Both the position numbers and the translations under genes were made by a program. The notes under the pieces were generated by a model. It had not been told where the DNA came from. It made no database searches and saw only the letters and a list, made by a program, of their open reading frames with translations. From positions 186,001-250,000 of the forward strand of contig LNDV01000029.1 of the NCBI GenBank assembly GCA_001464765.1: a stretch of 64,000 nt of DNA, in the 5' to 3' direction. Origin of the DNA: Betaproteobacteria bacterium Ga0077526 (GTDB lineage: Bacteria > Pseudomonadota > Gammaproteobacteria > Burkholderiales > Ga0077523). Below, one piece after another: positions 43,720 through 54,735 of this stretch (positions within the stretch are counted from its first letter, which is position 1; each line of letters begins with the position of its first letter).

Positions 43720-44727
43720 ATGACGATCCTGCTCGCCCCCATGGAGGGGCTCCTCGATTTCATGCTGCGCGACGTGCTCACGCGCGTGGGCGGCATCGAC
43801 CGCTGCGTGTCCGAGTTCATCCGCGTCACCGGCACGCTGCTGCCCGAGCGGGTTTTCCTGCGCATCGTGCCGGAGCTGCGTAACGGGGGCTGCACGCCCG
43901 CGGGGGTGCCGGTCCGGGCGCAACTGCTCGGGTCCGATCCGGTGTGTCTGGCGGAGAACGCCGAGCGGCTCGCTTCGCTCGGCCCGGCGGGCATCGATCT
44001 CAACTTCGGCTGCCCGGCCAAGGCCGTGAACCGGCACCGCGGCGGTGCCGTGCTGCTCGACGAGCCGGAACTGATCGCCGAAATCGTTGCTGCAGTGCGG
44101 CGAGCCGTGCCTGCGTCCATGCCGGTGTCCGCGAAGATGCGGCTCGGCTATCACGATCCGTCGCGGGCGGTGGAGTGCGCGCTGGCCATCCAGTCGGGTG
44201 GCGCCGCGGAGATCGTGGTGCACGGGCGTACCAAGGCTGACGGCTATCGGCCCCCGGCTTACTGGGATCGCATCGGTGCGGTTCGGGAGGCCGTGCGGAT
44301 TCCCGTCGTGGCCAACGGCGAGATCTGGACGGTGGATGACGCGATGCGTTGCCGCGCCGAATCCGGGTGCGATGCCATCATGATCGGCCGTGGCATGGTC
44401 GCCGATCCGGCGCTCGCGTGGGCGATCCGCACCGCGGCGCATGGTGGTGTGAAGCCGATCGCCTGGCGTGCGCTCCTACCGCTCCTGGGCGACTTGTGGG
44501 GCATGGTCTCGGTGAACGTCGAGGCCCGGCACCGCGCCGGGCGCATCAAGCAGTGGTTGCATCTTTTGCAGCGCCGTTACCCCGAAGCGAAGACCGCGTT
44601 CTCGGAGATCCGCACGATCAACGATCCGGAGAAGTTCGAGGCGTGGTTGCGCGCCATCGGCGCGCTCGGCGTGACGCGAGAGGAATCCGTACTGGCACGC
44701 GCAGCCGAGGTCGTCGAAGACCCGTAG
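43720..44727 (+). CDS. dusC: tRNA-dihydrouridine synthase (DusC type)
   Basis: The 335-residue FMN enzyme reduces uridine in tRNA D loops. It has LLAPMEGLLDFMLRDVLT, the catalytic-cysteine loop NFGCPAKAVNRHRGGA, AEIVVHGRTKADGY, and FMN-phosphate-binding VVANGEIWTVDDA and CDAIMIGRGM. The C-terminal helical domain fits DusC, which in E. coli modifies U16; this subtype is my best match, not certain. The TAG stop lies inside the first bases of the 98-bp repeat at 44724. Confidence 0.85.
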   Translation: MTILLAPMEGLLDFMLRDVLTRVGGIDRCVSEFIRVTGTLLPERVFLRIVPELRNGGCTPAGVPVRAQLLGSDPVCLAENAERLASLGPAGIDLNFGCPAKAVNRHRGGAVLLDEPELIAEIVAAVRRAVPASMPVSAKMRLGYHDPSRAVECALAIQSGGAAEIVVHGRTKADGYRPPAYWDRIGAVREAVRIPVVANGEIWTVDDAMRCRAESGCDAIMIGRGMVADPALAWAIRTAAHGGVKPIAWRALLPLLGDLWGMVSVNVEARHRAGRIKQWLHLLQRRYPEAKTAFSEIRTINDPEKFEAWLRAIGALGVTREESVLARAAEVVEDP

Positions 44728-44821
44728 CCCGGACGAGCGGCGCAAGCCGCGACTCCGGGGCGGTGGTGGGTGATGAGACGATGTTCCCGGAGTCGGGGCG
44801 TTCGCCCCTCGTCCGGGCTAC
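44724..44821. repeat. 98-bp palindromic (REP/BIME-like) repeat, copy 2
   Basis: It starts GTAGCCCGGACGAG and ends CTCGTCCGGGCTAC, the same termini as copy 1 at 5925, and has the same length. The shared internal blocks GACTCCGGGGCGGTGGTG and TTCCCGGAGTCGG are present. The hairpin tips differ from copy 1 (GCGGCGCAAGCCGC and GGGGCGTTCGCCCC) but are still self-complementary. It lies between convergent dusC and cinA and supplies the dusC stop codon. Confidence 0.85.
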
Positions 44822-44852
44822 GGGGTGCGATTCAATTCGCGCGAGGCGGTCG

Positions 44853-46124
44853 TCACACTTTCTCGAAATCGATCCGCTCTTCGACCGGCAATCCCTGCAA
44901 CTGCCGACGCAGGCAGTCGAGTCCCAACTCCACGGCGCCGAGCCGGATCCATTCCCGACCGCCCAGCATCCGCGCACGTCGCGTCGTGGTGCCTGCCGCA
45001 TTGGCGATGGCGACGCAGATCGTGCCGCCGAACTCGATGCGATCCTCGCCTTCGTCCAGTTCGATGAGCACGGCGAGTGCGTGTGTCGTCCGCGCGGACT
45101 CGCGTAATGTCGTGGCGATCTGCCCGGCAAACGCCGGCGAGACTTCCGCTGCGGCGCTGTCCGCGGACATCGCCACGGCGTCGCGCAACTGCTCCAGGGA
45201 CCGGGCGACCACGCCACGCTGGAACACCTTCTCGGCGCCGGGCAGCGGCGCGATCCGCGCGGCGAGCGCGCCCCCGGTGAACATCTCGGCCACGGCAAGC
45301 GTGTGCCCGCCGGCGAGCATGGCATCGAGAATCACGCCTTCCAGCTTGGCGTCGTCCTCGGCGACGACGAAATTGCCGAGACGCTTGCGGACTTCCGCCT
45401 CGACCGGCGCCAGCCGGCGGCGCACTTCGTCCATGTCACGACCACGTACGTTCAGCTTGGTCTCGAGCTGGGGGTAGTGAGCGCGGAAGCCGAGCTTGCA
45501 GCTGCCGTCCTCGGCCATCGCCTCCACGTCGGCCAGCATGCCGTCCGCGCGGGACTCGCCGATGCCGAAGGAGTGGAAGCGCTTGAGTATCGATGCGCCC
45601 GGCCGGCCGCTGCGCTGCAGGAGCCGGGGGATCACCTGCTCGGCCAGCATGCGCTTCATTTCGCGGGGTACGCCGGGCGTGAAGAAGAACCGCGCCTTGC
45701 CGATGTCGACCGCGAAGCCGCAGGCCGTGCCGATCGGGTTGTCGATGCACTCGGACCCGGCGGGCAGCATCGCCTGCTTGCGGTTGCTGGGAGGCATCAC
45801 CCGCGAGCGCTTGTGGAAGTACTCCTCCATGCGTTTGAACCAGGTCTCGTCGAAGACGAGTTCCACGCCCGCGGCCTTCGCGGCGATCTCCTGCGAGAGA
45901 TCGTCGACCGTCGGGCCGAGGCCGCCGTTGACGATGACGGCGTCGGCCCGCTTCGACGCGAGCTGGAAGGCAGCGAGCAGGGTTTCACGGTCGTCGCCGA
46001 CGGTGGTACCCCAGATGACTTCGAGTCCCGCATCGCCGAGAGCCTGGCTAATGTGACTGAAATTGGTGTTGACGGTGGCGCCCGTCAGCACTTCGTCGCC
46101 AGTGCAGATGAGTTCGATCTTCAT
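44853..46124 (-). CDS. cinA: CinA family protein with altered C-terminal deamidase domain
   Basis: The 423-residue protein has an intact N-terminal MoCF/CinA domain (residues 1-170: ICTGDEVLTGATVNTNFSHI, VNGGLGPTVDDLS) associated with ADP-ribose or NAD-repair pyrophosphatase activity. The C-terminal domain (about 260-420) corresponds to PncC-type nicotinamide mononucleotide amidohydrolase, but the usual ESCTGG is EMFTGG (residues 280-285), losing the catalytic Ser, and the YSN region is ARSL. Deamidase activity is therefore doubtful. It is divergent from a nicotinamidase gene. Confidence 0.87.
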   Translation of the reverse strand: MKIELICTGDEVLTGATVNTNFSHISQALGDAGLEVIWGTTVGDDRETLLAAFQLASKRADAVIVNGGLGPTVDDLSQEIAAKAAGVELVFDETWFKRMEEYFHKRSRVMPPSNRKQAMLPAGSECIDNPIGTACGFAVDIGKARFFFTPGVPREMKRMLAEQVIPRLLQRSGRPGASILKRFHSFGIGESRADGMLADVEAMAEDGSCKLGFRAHYPQLETKLNVRGRDMDEVRRRLAPVEAEVRKRLGNFVVAEDDAKLEGVILDAMLAGGHTLAVAEMFTGGALAARIAPLPGAEKVFQRGVVARSLEQLRDAVAMSADSAAAEVSPAFAGQIATTLRESARTTHALAVLIELDEGEDRIEFGGTICVAIANAAGTTTRRARMLGGREWIRLGAVELGLDCLRRQLQGLPVEERIDFEKV

Positions 46125-46267
46125 GCGTGGAGGCTACCACCGGCGACGACTGCCCCGCTACCATCCCGAGGCGGGCATACAATCCGGACGCGGAGGAACG
46201 GGACCCCTGCCGCGAGAGACGGGGCCCGACCCTGATCAGACCTTCCCCTAGACTGGAGAGAGAGGCA

Positions 46268-46999
46268 ATGCGTGACATCGATCGCCGCAGTTTTCTGAAG
46301 TTCGCCGCGGGCTCCGCGGTCGCCCTGGGCAGTGCCGGCTGGCTGTCCACGGCCCTGGCCTACAAGAAGATCTCCCCGACCTCGAAGGACGTGCTCATCG
46401 TCGTCGACGTGCAGAAGTGCTTTATCCCCGGCGGTTCGCTGGCGGTGGACAAGGGCAACGAGATCGTCCCGCTCATCAACGCGCTGGCCGGCAAGTTCGA
46501 GAACGTCGTCCTCACGCAGGACTGGCACACGGCGGACCATATCTCGTTCGCGTCCCAGCATCCGGGCAAGAAGCCCTTCGAGACCACGCAGGTGCCGTAC
46601 GGCACCCAGGTGCTGTGGCCGGACCACTGCGTCCAGGGCACCGAAGGCGCCGACCTCGCGCCCGGCCTGTCCGTTCCGCATGCCATGCTCGTCATCCGCA
46701 AGGGCTACAACCGCGAGGTGGACAGCTACTCTGCCTTCCTCGAGGCCGACAAGAAGACCGGCACCGGTCTCACCGGCTATCTGAAGGAACGCAACATCGC
46801 GCGCTGCTTCTTCTGCGGGCTGGCGACGGACTTCTGCGTGGCCTGGAGTGCGGTGGACGCGCGTGCGGCCGGTTTCGAGGCCGCGGTGATCGAGGACGCC
46901 TGCCGGGGCATCAACCTGGGCGGGACGGGCCTGGAAGCCGCCTGGACCGACATGACGGCCAAGGGCGTGCTGCGGATCCAGTCGACGAACTTCGTCTGA
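46268..46999 (+). CDS. pncA: Tat-exported nicotinamidase (PncA-like isochorismatase fold)
   Basis: The 243-residue protein begins with a twin-arginine signal (DRRSFLKFAAGSAVALGSAG, cleavage near TALA). The mature part has the nicotinamidase triad: Asp in VLIVVDVQKCFIPGGSL, Lys in LVIRKGYNRE, Cys in GLATDFCVAWSAVDA, and the metal site QDWHTADHISF. It would convert nicotinamide to nicotinate and ammonia, apparently outside the cytoplasm, which is unusual for a salvage enzyme. Adjacent divergent cinA also relates to pyridine nucleotide repair. GAGAGAGGCA precedes ATG 46268. Confidence 0.85.
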   Translation: MRDIDRRSFLKFAAGSAVALGSAGWLSTALAYKKISPTSKDVLIVVDVQKCFIPGGSLAVDKGNEIVPLINALAGKFENVVLTQDWHTADHISFASQHPGKKPFETTQVPYGTQVLWPDHCVQGTEGADLAPGLSVPHAMLVIRKGYNREVDSYSAFLEADKKTGTGLTGYLKERNIARCFFCGLATDFCVAWSAVDARAAGFEAAVIEDACRGINLGGTGLEAAWTDMTAKGVLRIQSTNFV

Positions 47000-47005
47000 C
47001 CGTCC

Positions 47006-47033
47006 GGCGCGGGGCGGCATACTGTCCCGCGCC
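47006..47033. terminator. bidirectional hairpin terminator
   Basis: GGCGCGGG and CCCGCGCC pair over a 12-base loop in the 45-base gap between convergent pncA and thyA. Confidence 0.55.
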
Positions 47034-47044
47034 CCACCGACCTT

Positions 47045-47839
47045 TCAGACCGCGACGGGCGCCTTGATGTGCGGGTGCGGGTCGTACCCCACCAGCGTGA
47101 AGTCGTCGTAGCGGAACGCGAAGAGGTCCTTTACAGCCGGGTTGATCTTCATCACCGGCAGAGGACGGCACGCGCGCGAAAGCTGCTCGCGCGCCTGGTC
47201 GAGGTGGTTGAGGTACAGGTGGGCATCGCCGAACGTGTGGATGAATTCGCCGGGGGCGAGATCCGACACCTGCGCCACCATCAGCGTGAGCAGCGCGTAC
47301 GACGCGATGTTGAAGGGCACCCCCAGAAAGATGTCCGCGCTGCGCTGGTACAGCTGGCAGGAGAGCTTGCCGTCCGCCACGTAGAACTGGAACAGCGCGT
47401 GGCAGGGTGACAAGGCCATCTTCGGCAGGTCTGCCGGGTTCCACGCCGTGACGATGAGCCGCCGCGAATCCGGATTTCGCTTCAGGTCGGCGAGCAGTTG
47501 GGTGATCTGGTCGATGTGTCCGCCGTCGGGCGTGGGCCACGAGCGCCACTGGTGCCCGTAGACCGGGCCCAGCTCGCCGTTGTCGTCTGCCCATTCGTCC
47601 CAGATCGTGACGCCGTTCTCCCGCAGGTAGCGCACGTTGGTGTCGCCCTGCAGGAACCAGAGCAGTTCGTGGACGATCGACTTCAGGTGGAGCTTCTTCG
47701 TGGTGACGAGCGGGAAGCCCTCGGAGAGGTCGAACCGCAGCTGCGCCCCGAACACGCTCAGGGTGCCGGTGCCGGTGCGGTCGGACTTGCGGGTGCCGGT
47801 CTCGAGGACCCGGCGCATCAGGGAGTGGTACTGCTCCAT
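47045..47839 (-). CDS. thyA: thymidylate synthase
   Basis: The 264-residue enzyme methylates dUMP to dTMP with methylene-tetrahydrofolate; the length equals the E. coli enzyme. Motifs: [32 protein letters not shown], the catalytic cysteine in [34 protein letters not shown] and [18 protein letters not shown] 47839 starts the canonical [15 protein letters not shown]. It lies 34 bases downstream of the c-di-GMP protein gene on the same strand. No folA is visible nearby. Confidence 0.97.
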   Translation of the reverse strand: MEQYHSLMRRVLETGTRKSDRTGTGTLSVFGAQLRFDLSEGFPLVTTKKLHLKSIVHELLWFLQGDTNVRYLRENGVTIWDEWADDNGELGPVYGHQWRSWPTPDGGHIDQITQLLADLKRNPDSRRLIVTAWNPADLPKMALSPCHALFQFYVADGKLSCQLYQRSADIFLGVPFNIASYALLTLMVAQVSDLAPGEFIHTFGDAHLYLNHLDQAREQLSRACRPLPVMKINPAVKDLFAFRYDDFTLVGYDPHPHIKAPVAV

Positions 47840-47873
47840 CGGGATTGGTCTCGCAGCGGCAATCGCCGCGATT

Positions 47874-50795
47874 TTACGCGTTCCCGGAGGCCCTCCGGTG
47901 CCCGTTCTCGTCGGCAAGCCACGCCTGCAGGGCTTCGAACTCCAGCGGCCGGCTGAACAGGTAGCCCTGCGCCTTGTCGCATCCCTCCGCGCGCAGGAAA
48001 TCGAGCTGCGCCTCGGTCTCGACACCCTCCGCGACGATGTCGAGCCGCAGGCTCCGCCCCATCGCGATCACCGCGCGCGCGATGGCGGCGTCGTTCTCGT
48101 CGTCCACCACGTCACGCACGAAGGACTGGTCGATCTTCAGGCCGTCGATGGGGAATCGCCGCAGGAACGACAGCGAGGAGTAGCCGGTGCCGAAGTCGTC
48201 CACGGCGATGGTGACGCCCAGCGCGCGGAGCGCCTGCAGTGTCCGCACGGCCGCCTCCGGGTTCTGCATCATGCTGCTTTCGGTCACCTCGAGCCGCAGG
48301 AGTCCGGGGGCCAGACCCGAGTCGGCGAGGGCCTCGCGCACGATATTCACCACGTCGGACGAGCCCAGCTGGCGGGGCGACAGGTTCACGGCAACGCGCA
48401 GGTCCGCGACGCCAGTCAGGGTGGCGAACTGTCGGCAGGCTTCGCGCAGGACCCATGCGCCGATCGGGACGATCAGGCCGGTCTCCTCGGCCATGGGGAT
48501 GAAGCGCGCGGGCGACACCACGCCCAGCTCCGGATGGCGCCACCGCAGCAGCGATTCCACCGCCTCGGCGCGACCCGTCGAGAGATTCACGATCGGCTGG
48601 TAGTGCAGCACGAACTCGTGTCGCTCCAGCGCCTTGCGCAGAGCGCTTTCCAGCATGAGCTGCTCGAATGTGGAGGCCGTCGCCTCCGCCGAGAAGAACT
48701 GGAACGTGTTCTTGCCCTGACCCTTGGCCCGGTACATCGCGATGTCGGCATTCTTCAGCAGCACGCCGGGTTCCGTGCCGTCGCCCGGGGATACCGCGAT
48801 CCCGATGCTTGCGGTGACGTAGAACTCGTGACCGCCGATCCGGAACGGCTCTGCCGCAAGGTCGATCAGTTTCTGCGCGCTCGTCGCCGCATCCTGGATG
48901 TCGTCGATATCGTCGAGCAGCACCCCGAACTCGTCGCCACCGAGGCGGCCGAGGATGTCGCTCTTGCGCAGGTGGTCTCGGAATCGCGCGGCGAGCGATT
49001 CGAGCAGGCGATCCCCGGCGTCGTGACCGAGCGTGTCGTTGACGGTCTTGAACCGGTCGAGGTCCAGGAACATCACCGCGACCTTCCGGCCGGAGCGCAA
49101 GGCCCGCGCAAGGGCGAGCCCGAGGTGCTCGACGAGCAGATTGCGGTTGGGAAGCCCCGTGAGCTGGTCGTGCGTGGCCAGATACTTCAGGAGGCGCTCG
49201 TTCTCCTTGCGTGCCGAGATGTCGTGGACGATGCCGAAATGCCCCACGACGCGGCCGTCGGGGGCCCGGTGCGGGACGTAGTGGATCTCGAGATGACGGG
49301 TGCCGCCGGCGAGGTCGCGATCCTCGCGATCCCAGCGGACTTCCTCGCCGGCGAGCGCACGGTCGAGATAGGGCTTGATGACGCGGAACCGGCCATGGCC
49401 CAGCACGTCCGGCACCTGCCGCCCGACCGCGTCTCCGCGCGGCACCCCGAACAGCAATTCGTATCCCGAGTTCACGAAACGGTAGCGCAGGTCGCTGTCG
49501 GTGTAGGCAATGCTCATCGGCATCGCGTCGAGGATCATCTGCAGCTGGGCGCGGCCGTCCTCGATGGCTGCCTGAGCGCGGGCGCGCTCCAGGGCGATCG
49601 CTGCCACGCTGCGGCCCGACGCAAGGAGTTCGTCCTCGAACGGCGTCGGGCGCCGCGGCGTATCGAAGTACGCGGCGAACGTGCCGAGCAGGACGCCGTC
49701 GGAGTCCGCGATCGGAACGGACGTGCAGGCGTGCAGGCCGTGGGCCAGGGCAAGGCCGCTGAACTCGCGCCAGAGCGGATCGGTCGCGATGCTTTCCACC
49801 ACCACGCGTTCGCCGCGCCATAGCGCCGTGCCGCAGGACCCCACGCTCGGGCCGATGACCACTCCCTCGACGGCCTCCGTGTAGGCGTCGGGCAGGGACG
49901 GCGAGGCGAGGTTGTGCACGCGGCCGTCTCGCAGCTCGAGCATGGAGCAGCGCATGTTGCCGCTCAGCGCCTCGATGGACCGCACCAGCGAGTCGAGGAC
50001 TTCCAGCACCGGCGTGCCGACCGAAATCATGGAAAGCAGCCGGTTCTCGGCCTCGATCCGGCTGGTCGCCTTGTGCGCCTCGGTGGCGTTCTGAGCGTCG
50101 AACAGCAGCAGTTCTCCGCCATCGGCGGGATCCGGCACGCGGCGCAGGGTGACATCGAGCCAGCGACGCCCCTGCCGGGTGTCGACGGACACGCGCGACG
50201 CGAAGCGTCCTGTGGTGGCGAGGACGTGCAGCGCGCCGCGCGCATTGTCCGCACCGCCCAGCTGGTTGGCCAGATCGCCCGGGGCCGGGGGTACCGAGAG
50301 CGGCCCGAAGGTTTCGATCGCGGCAGGATTGCGGTTGAGGGCGCCGCCGTCCGGCCGGTGCAGCGAGATCAGCGCCCCGGTATGGCGGTAGGCCTCGATC
50401 CGCCTCGACACCTCAGGGGGCATTTCCTGCGCGTTCAGTTCGCGGGCCGCGAACATCAGCACCAGGTCTCCTGAGGGCGCGACGATGCCCGTGGTCCGGA
50501 CCTCGACCCGAACCGGTTCGTGCGGGGGGTAGAACGTCCAGTAGTCCACCGGGGTGTCCCCGCGGCGGACCATTTCCAGCAAGGCCTCCGTCCGCGCGCG
50601 GGTCGCGTCGGTCTGGTCGCTGTAGTCGCGGGCGAGGAGTTCGTCCAGTGTCGCCGCCTTCCAGAGGGCCAGGCCGGCCGGGTTGGCCCAGAGCTTCCGG
50701 CGGTTCACAGGGTCGAATACCCACATCGGCTGTGCCAGCCACGCGTACGCGGGCAGGTCCTGCCAGGTGAGGAATCGGGGAAGCGGGTGCGACAT
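47874..50795 (-). CDS. PAS/GAF/PAS-GGDEF-EAL cyclic di-GMP signalling protein
   Basis: The 973-residue protein has two PAS-like regions (1-120 and 130-245), a GAF domain (255-408), a PAS domain (415-532), a GGDEF cyclase domain (535-700; GGDEF at 619-623, with the inhibitory RKSD site at 610-613) and an EAL phosphodiesterase domain (712-960; ESL at 747-749, [16 protein letters not shown]). Both catalytic halves look intact, so it may make or degrade c-di-GMP according to its sensors. No membrane segment is seen; it is probably cytoplasmic. It precedes thyA by 34 bases. Confidence 0.93.
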   Translation of the reverse strand: MSHPLPRFLTWQDLPAYAWLAQPMWVFDPVNRRKLWANPAGLALWKAATLDELLARDYSDQTDATRARTEALLEMVRRGDTPVDYWTFYPPHEPVRVEVRTTGIVAPSGDLVLMFAARELNAQEMPPEVSRRIEAYRHTGALISLHRPDGGALNRNPAAIETFGPLSVPPAPGDLANQLGGADNARGALHVLATTGRFASRVSVDTRQGRRWLDVTLRRVPDPADGGELLLFDAQNATEAHKATSRIEAENRLLSMISVGTPVLEVLDSLVRSIEALSGNMRCSMLELRDGRVHNLASPSLPDAYTEAVEGVVIGPSVGSCGTALWRGERVVVESIATDPLWREFSGLALAHGLHACTSVPIADSDGVLLGTFAAYFDTPRRPTPFEDELLASGRSVAAIALERARAQAAIEDGRAQLQMILDAMPMSIAYTDSDLRYRFVNSGYELLFGVPRGDAVGRQVPDVLGHGRFRVIKPYLDRALAGEEVRWDREDRDLAGGTRHLEIHYVPHRAPDGRVVGHFGIVHDISARKENERLLKYLATHDQLTGLPNRNLLVEHLGLALARALRSGRKVAVMFLDLDRFKTVNDTLGHDAGDRLLESLAARFRDHLRKSDILGRLGGDEFGVLLDDIDDIQDAATSAQKLIDLAAEPFRIGGHEFYVTASIGIAVSPGDGTEPGVLLKNADIAMYRAKGQGKNTFQFFSAEATASTFEQLMLESALRKALERHEFVLHYQPIVNLSTGRAEAVESLLRWRHPELGVVSPARFIPMAEETGLIVPIGAWVLREACRQFATLTGVADLRVAVNLSPRQLGSSDVVNIVREALADSGLAPGLLRLEVTESSMMQNPEAAVRTLQALRALGVTIAVDDFGTGYSSLSFLRRFPIDGLKIDQSFVRDVVDDENDAAIARAVIAMGRSLRLDIVAEGVETEAQLDFLRAEGCDKAQGYLFSRPLEFEALQAWLADENGHRRASGNA

Positions 50796-50931
50796 GAGGC
50801 GACCTACGGGTGACTGCACGGAACAATCATCGGCACGGCGGCGCCTTCCTGCAAGGAAAACGCGAGGAGGCGGGTGCCGGATACGTGGACCTGCGTGATA
50901 GCATTCACCTTTGATTTTTAGAGAGTTAGCG

Positions 50932-52095
50932 ATGTCGGGCAACACCGTCGGCCGTCTCTTCTGCGTCACATCTTTCGGCGAGAGCCACGGGCCGGGCATT
51001 GGCTGCGTGGTGGACGGCTGCCCCCCGGGGATGGAACTGTCCGAGGCCGACATCCAGCCCGACCTCGACCGCCGCAAGCCCGGCACCTCCCGCTACGTCA
51101 CCCAGCGCAAGGAAAGCGACACCGTCGAGATCCTGTCCGGCGTGTTCGAGGGCAGGACCACGGGCACCCCCATCGGGATGCTCATCCGCAATACCGATCA
51201 GCGCAGTCAGGATTACGGCAACATCAAGGACACCTTCCGTCCGGGTCACGCCGACTACACGTACTGGCAGAAATACGGTGTGCGCGACTATCGCGGTGGC
51301 GGTCGCCAGTCCGCGCGGGAGACCGCGGTGCGCGTCGCGGCAGGCGCCATCGCGCGGAAGTGGTTGCTCGAGCGCTTCGGCGTCGAGATCCGCGGCTACC
51401 TCTCCCAGCTTGGGCCGGTACCGATGCCGTTCAAGACCTGGTCGTCCGTGCACGACAATCCGTTCTTCTCCGCCGACCCGGACGTGGTGCCCGAGCTGGA
51501 GGCCTACATGGAACGCCTGCGCAAGACCGGCGACTCGGTCGGCGCGCAGGTCACTGTCGTGGCCACGGGCGTGCCGCCCGGCTGGGGCGAGCCCGTCGAC
51601 GACAAGCTCGATGCCGACATCGCATACGCCATGATGAGCATCAACGCCGTGAAGGGCGTGGAGATCGGCGCCGGGTTCGCCTCCGTCGCGCAGCTGGGCA
51701 CCGAGCACGGCGACGAGATGACGCCCGAGGGCTTTCTCTCGAACAACGCCGGCGGGATTCTCGGTGGCATTTCCACCGGGCAGGACGTGGTGGTGAACGT
51801 CGCGATCAAGCCCACCTCCAGCATCCGTCTCGCGCGGCGCTCCATCGACAAGGCCGGCAACCCGGTCACGGTGGAGACGTTCGGGCGCCACGATCCCTGT
51901 GTCGGTATCCGCGCCACCCCGATCGCCGAGGCGATGCTCGCGATGGTGCTCATGGATCACGCCCTGCGGCATCGCGCCCAGAATGCGGATGTGTCCGTCG
52001 CCACGCCGGTCATCGCCGCGAGTGCGCCAGAGGGGGCGCGGGATCGCCATCCCCTGAACCCTTCGCGCGCCTCCACCGACCCCGAAGGGCACTAG
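50932..52095 (+). CDS. aroC: chorismate synthase
   Basis: The 387-residue enzyme makes chorismate from EPSP, the last common step of aromatic synthesis. Motifs are [80 protein letters not shown] and [20 protein letters not shown]. Flavin (reduced FMN) is the cofactor. ATG 50932 is the conventional start and lies after an AT-rich stretch (TTTGATTTTTAGAGAG) likely to be part of its promoter/leader. It is divergent from the c-di-GMP gene. Confidence 0.97.
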   Translation: MSGNTVGRLFCVTSFGESHGPGIGCVVDGCPPGMELSEADIQPDLDRRKPGTSRYVTQRKESDTVEILSGVFEGRTTGTPIGMLIRNTDQRSQDYGNIKDTFRPGHADYTYWQKYGVRDYRGGGRQSARETAVRVAAGAIARKWLLERFGVEIRGYLSQLGPVPMPFKTWSSVHDNPFFSADPDVVPELEAYMERLRKTGDSVGAQVTVVATGVPPGWGEPVDDKLDADIAYAMMSINAVKGVEIGAGFASVAQLGTEHGDEMTPEGFLSNNAGGILGGISTGQDVVVNVAIKPTSSIRLARRSIDKAGNPVTVETFGRHDPCVGIRATPIAEAMLAMVLMDHALRHRAQNADVSVATPVIAASAPEGARDRHPLNPSRASTDPEGH

Positions 52096-52123
52096 GTTCC
52101 GTGAGCGCTAGCACCTCCTTCCA

Positions 52124-53284
52124 GTGATCCCCCGCACGCCGGCATTCGCGCTCGGGAACTTCTACTTCTGGTATTTCGCGTTCCTGGGCGCCTACGCGCC
52201 CTTCTGGCCGCTCTATCTCAAGTCCGCGGGAATGAGCGCGGCGCAGATCGGCACGCTGCTCGCGCTGGTTCCCGTCACCCGTATGGTCGGCCCAGCGCTC
52301 TGGGGCTGGCTCGCGGACCATCGCGGACGCCGCACACCGATCGTGCGGCTGACGGCCACCATGACAGCCGTCGTCTTCCTCGCGTTCTTCCAGGGCACCA
52401 CCTACGCCTGGCTGTTCGGCGTGATGCTGGCCATGAACGTGTTCTGGTGCGGTTCGCTGCCGCTGGTGGAAGCCACGACCATGGCGCACCTGGCCGAGCA
52501 CCCGGCGGGGTACGGCCGCATCCGCGCCTGGGGTTCGGTGGGTTTCGTCCTCGTGGTGGTGGCCGGGGGATACCTCCTCGATCACACGTCCATCCGGGCT
52601 CTGCTGTGGCTGATCCTGGGATTGCTCGTGGTCCATGCCATGAGCGCCTACCGGGTGCCCGAAGCGCCGCGCCACGCCCATCACGACGACGCCCACGGGA
52701 TCCTGCAGATTCTCAGCCGTCCCGAGGTGATCGCTTTGCTCGCGGGCTGCTTCCTCATGTCCGTGTGCCACGGCCCTTTCCACGCCTTCTACTCGATCTG
52801 GCTGGTGGACCATGGCTACAGCAAGGCCCAGGTGGGGTTCTACTGGGCGCTGGGAGTGATCGCGGAGATCGCCGTGTTCTTCTACTGGACCCGGCTCGCC
52901 ACCCGCTTCGACCCGAGGAAACTGCTGCTCGCCGCGTACGGGATCGCATTCGTGCGTTTCGTCTTCACGGGCTGGCTCCCGGACTGGCCCGTGGTCGTGT
53001 TCCTGGGCCAATTGGCGCACGCCGCCACTTTCGGCGTGTTCCATGGGGCGGCGGTCGGCCTTACGCACCGGTTCTTCCGGGGGCGCCATCAGTCCAAGGG
53101 CCAGGCCCTCTATTCCGGCATCGGCTTCGGGGCAGGCGGGGCGTTGGGGCAGCTCATGGCGGGCTTCCTGTGGGATCACGCCGGCGGGGCGTGGACCTTC
53201 ACGGCGGGTGCAGTGGCGGGGCTGCTGGCCTTTCTGATCACCTGGAAGTGGCTGGACGCGAGGCGTTTTCCGCAGCCCTTATGA
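52124..53284 (+). CDS. MFS transporter (HcaT/YcaD-like)
   Basis: The 386-residue, 12-helix protein resembles the HcaT/3-phenylpropionate permease-like MFS group: FALGNFYFWYFAFLGAYAPF, VPVTRMVGPALWGWLADHRG, RIRAWGSVGFVLVVVAGGYL, and RFFRGRHQSKGQALYSGIGF. The substrate is not evident; location between aroC and leuC does not settle it. The start is GTG 52124, 28 bases after the aroC stop, without a good ribosome site, so coupling to aroC is possible. Confidence 0.85.
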   Translation: MIPRTPAFALGNFYFWYFAFLGAYAPFWPLYLKSAGMSAAQIGTLLALVPVTRMVGPALWGWLADHRGRRTPIVRLTATMTAVVFLAFFQGTTYAWLFGVMLAMNVFWCGSLPLVEATTMAHLAEHPAGYGRIRAWGSVGFVLVVVAGGYLLDHTSIRALLWLILGLLVVHAMSAYRVPEAPRHAHHDDAHGILQILSRPEVIALLAGCFLMSVCHGPFHAFYSIWLVDHGYSKAQVGFYWALGVIAEIAVFFYWTRLATRFDPRKLLLAAYGIAFVRFVFTGWLPDWPVVVFLGQLAHAATFGVFHGAAVGLTHRFFRGRHQSKGQALYSGIGFGAGGALGQLMAGFLWDHAGGAWTFTAGAVAGLLAFLITWKWLDARRFPQPL

Positions 53285-53313
53285 CATAATCTCGGGCTCC
53301 CCGGAGAACATCC

Positions 53314-54720
53314 ATGCAGCCCCAGACCCTCTACGACAAGCTCTGGTCGAGCCACGTGGTGCGCGAGGAAGCCGACGGCACCGCGCTCATCTACATCGAC
53401 CGCCATCTGGTCCACGAAGTCACGAGTCCCCAGGCCTTCGAAGGCCTGAAGCTCGCCGGGCGCAAGCCCTGGCGCATCGACTCGGTCGTGGCCACCGCCG
53501 ACCACAACACGCCGACCAAGGACTGGGACCAGGGCATCCGTGACCCGATCTCGCGCCTGCAGGTCGAGACGCTCGACGCCAACATCCGCGAATTCGGAGC
53601 CAAGGCCTACTTCCCGTTCCTCGACGGCCGTCAGGGCATCGTGCACGTGATCGGACCGGAGCAGGGCGCCACGCTGCCCGGCATGACGGTCGTGTGCGGT
53701 GACTCCCACACGAGCACCCACGGCGCCTTCGCGGCGCTGGCCTTCGGCATCGGCACGTCGGAAGTCGAGCACGTGCTCGCGACCCAGTGCCTGAACATGA
53801 AGAAGGCGAAGAGCATGGCCGTCCAGGTCGACGGCGTGCTGGGCAAGGGCGTCACCGCCAAGGACATCGTGCTGGCCGTCATCGGCCGCATCGGCACGGC
53901 GGGCGGCACGGGTTACGCCATCGAGTTCGGCGGCGCGGCCATCCGCGGCCTGTCGATGGAAGGCCGCATGACCCTCTGCAACATGGCCATCGAGGCCGGC
54001 GCGCGTGCCGGGATGGTGGCCGTGGACGACAAGACCATCGAATACCTCCGCGGCCGTACCTTCTCTCCCAAGGGCGACCTGTGGGACCGCGCCGTGGCCC
54101 ACTGGCGCACGCTGCGCACGGACGAAGGCGCGCAGTACGACAAGGTGGTGCAACTGCGCGCCGAGGACATCATGCCGCAGGTCACGTGGGGCACGTCGCC
54201 CGAGATGGTCGACAGCGTGCTCGCGAGCACGCCCGACCCGCAGAAGATCGACGACCCGGTCCGCCGCCAGTCGGTCGAGCGCGCGCTGCAGTACATGGGC
54301 CTGCAGGCCAACATGCCCATCACCTCCATCCGCATCGACAAGGTCTTCATCGGTTCCTGCACCAACTCCCGCATCGAGGATCTGCGCGCCGCGGCCGACG
54401 TCGTGAAGGGCCGGCGCGTGGCGGCCTCCGTCAAGCTCGCGATGGTCGTGCCGGGTTCCGGGCTGGTGAAGCGCCAGGCCGAGTCCGAGGGTCTCGACCG
54501 CGTCTTCCGCGAGGCCGGCTTCGAATGGCGCGAGCCGGGCTGTTCCATGTGCCTCGCGATGAACGACGACCGGTTGGAGGCCGGTGAACGCTGCGCCTCC
54601 ACCTCGAACCGGAACTTCGAAGGGCGCCAGGGCGCCGGCGGCCGCACTCACCTCGTGAGCCCGGCCATGGCGGCCGCGGCAGCCATCGCGGGCCGTTTCG
54701 TCGACGTCCGCCAACTCTGA
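53314..54720 (+). CDS. leuC: 3-isopropylmalate dehydratase large subunit
   Basis: The 468-residue aconitase-family subunit carries the 4Fe-4S cluster for isomerisation of isopropylmalate in leucine synthesis. Cluster cysteines appear in [16 protein letters not shown] and [31 protein letters not shown] and [20 protein letters not shown] are family signatures. Length is normal. It is followed 15 bases later by leuD, then leuB, an operon order typical of betaproteobacteria. Confidence 0.97.
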   Translation: MQPQTLYDKLWSSHVVREEADGTALIYIDRHLVHEVTSPQAFEGLKLAGRKPWRIDSVVATADHNTPTKDWDQGIRDPISRLQVETLDANIREFGAKAYFPFLDGRQGIVHVIGPEQGATLPGMTVVCGDSHTSTHGAFAALAFGIGTSEVEHVLATQCLNMKKAKSMAVQVDGVLGKGVTAKDIVLAVIGRIGTAGGTGYAIEFGGAAIRGLSMEGRMTLCNMAIEAGARAGMVAVDDKTIEYLRGRTFSPKGDLWDRAVAHWRTLRTDEGAQYDKVVQLRAEDIMPQVTWGTSPEMVDSVLASTPDPQKIDDPVRRQSVERALQYMGLQANMPITSIRIDKVFIGSCTNSRIEDLRAAADVVKGRRVAASVKLAMVVPGSGLVKRQAESEGLDRVFREAGFEWREPGCSMCLAMNDDRLEAGERCASTSNRNFEGRQGAGGRTHLVSPAMAAAAAIAGRFVDVRQL

Positions 54721-54735
54721 CCGGGAGACCACGCC

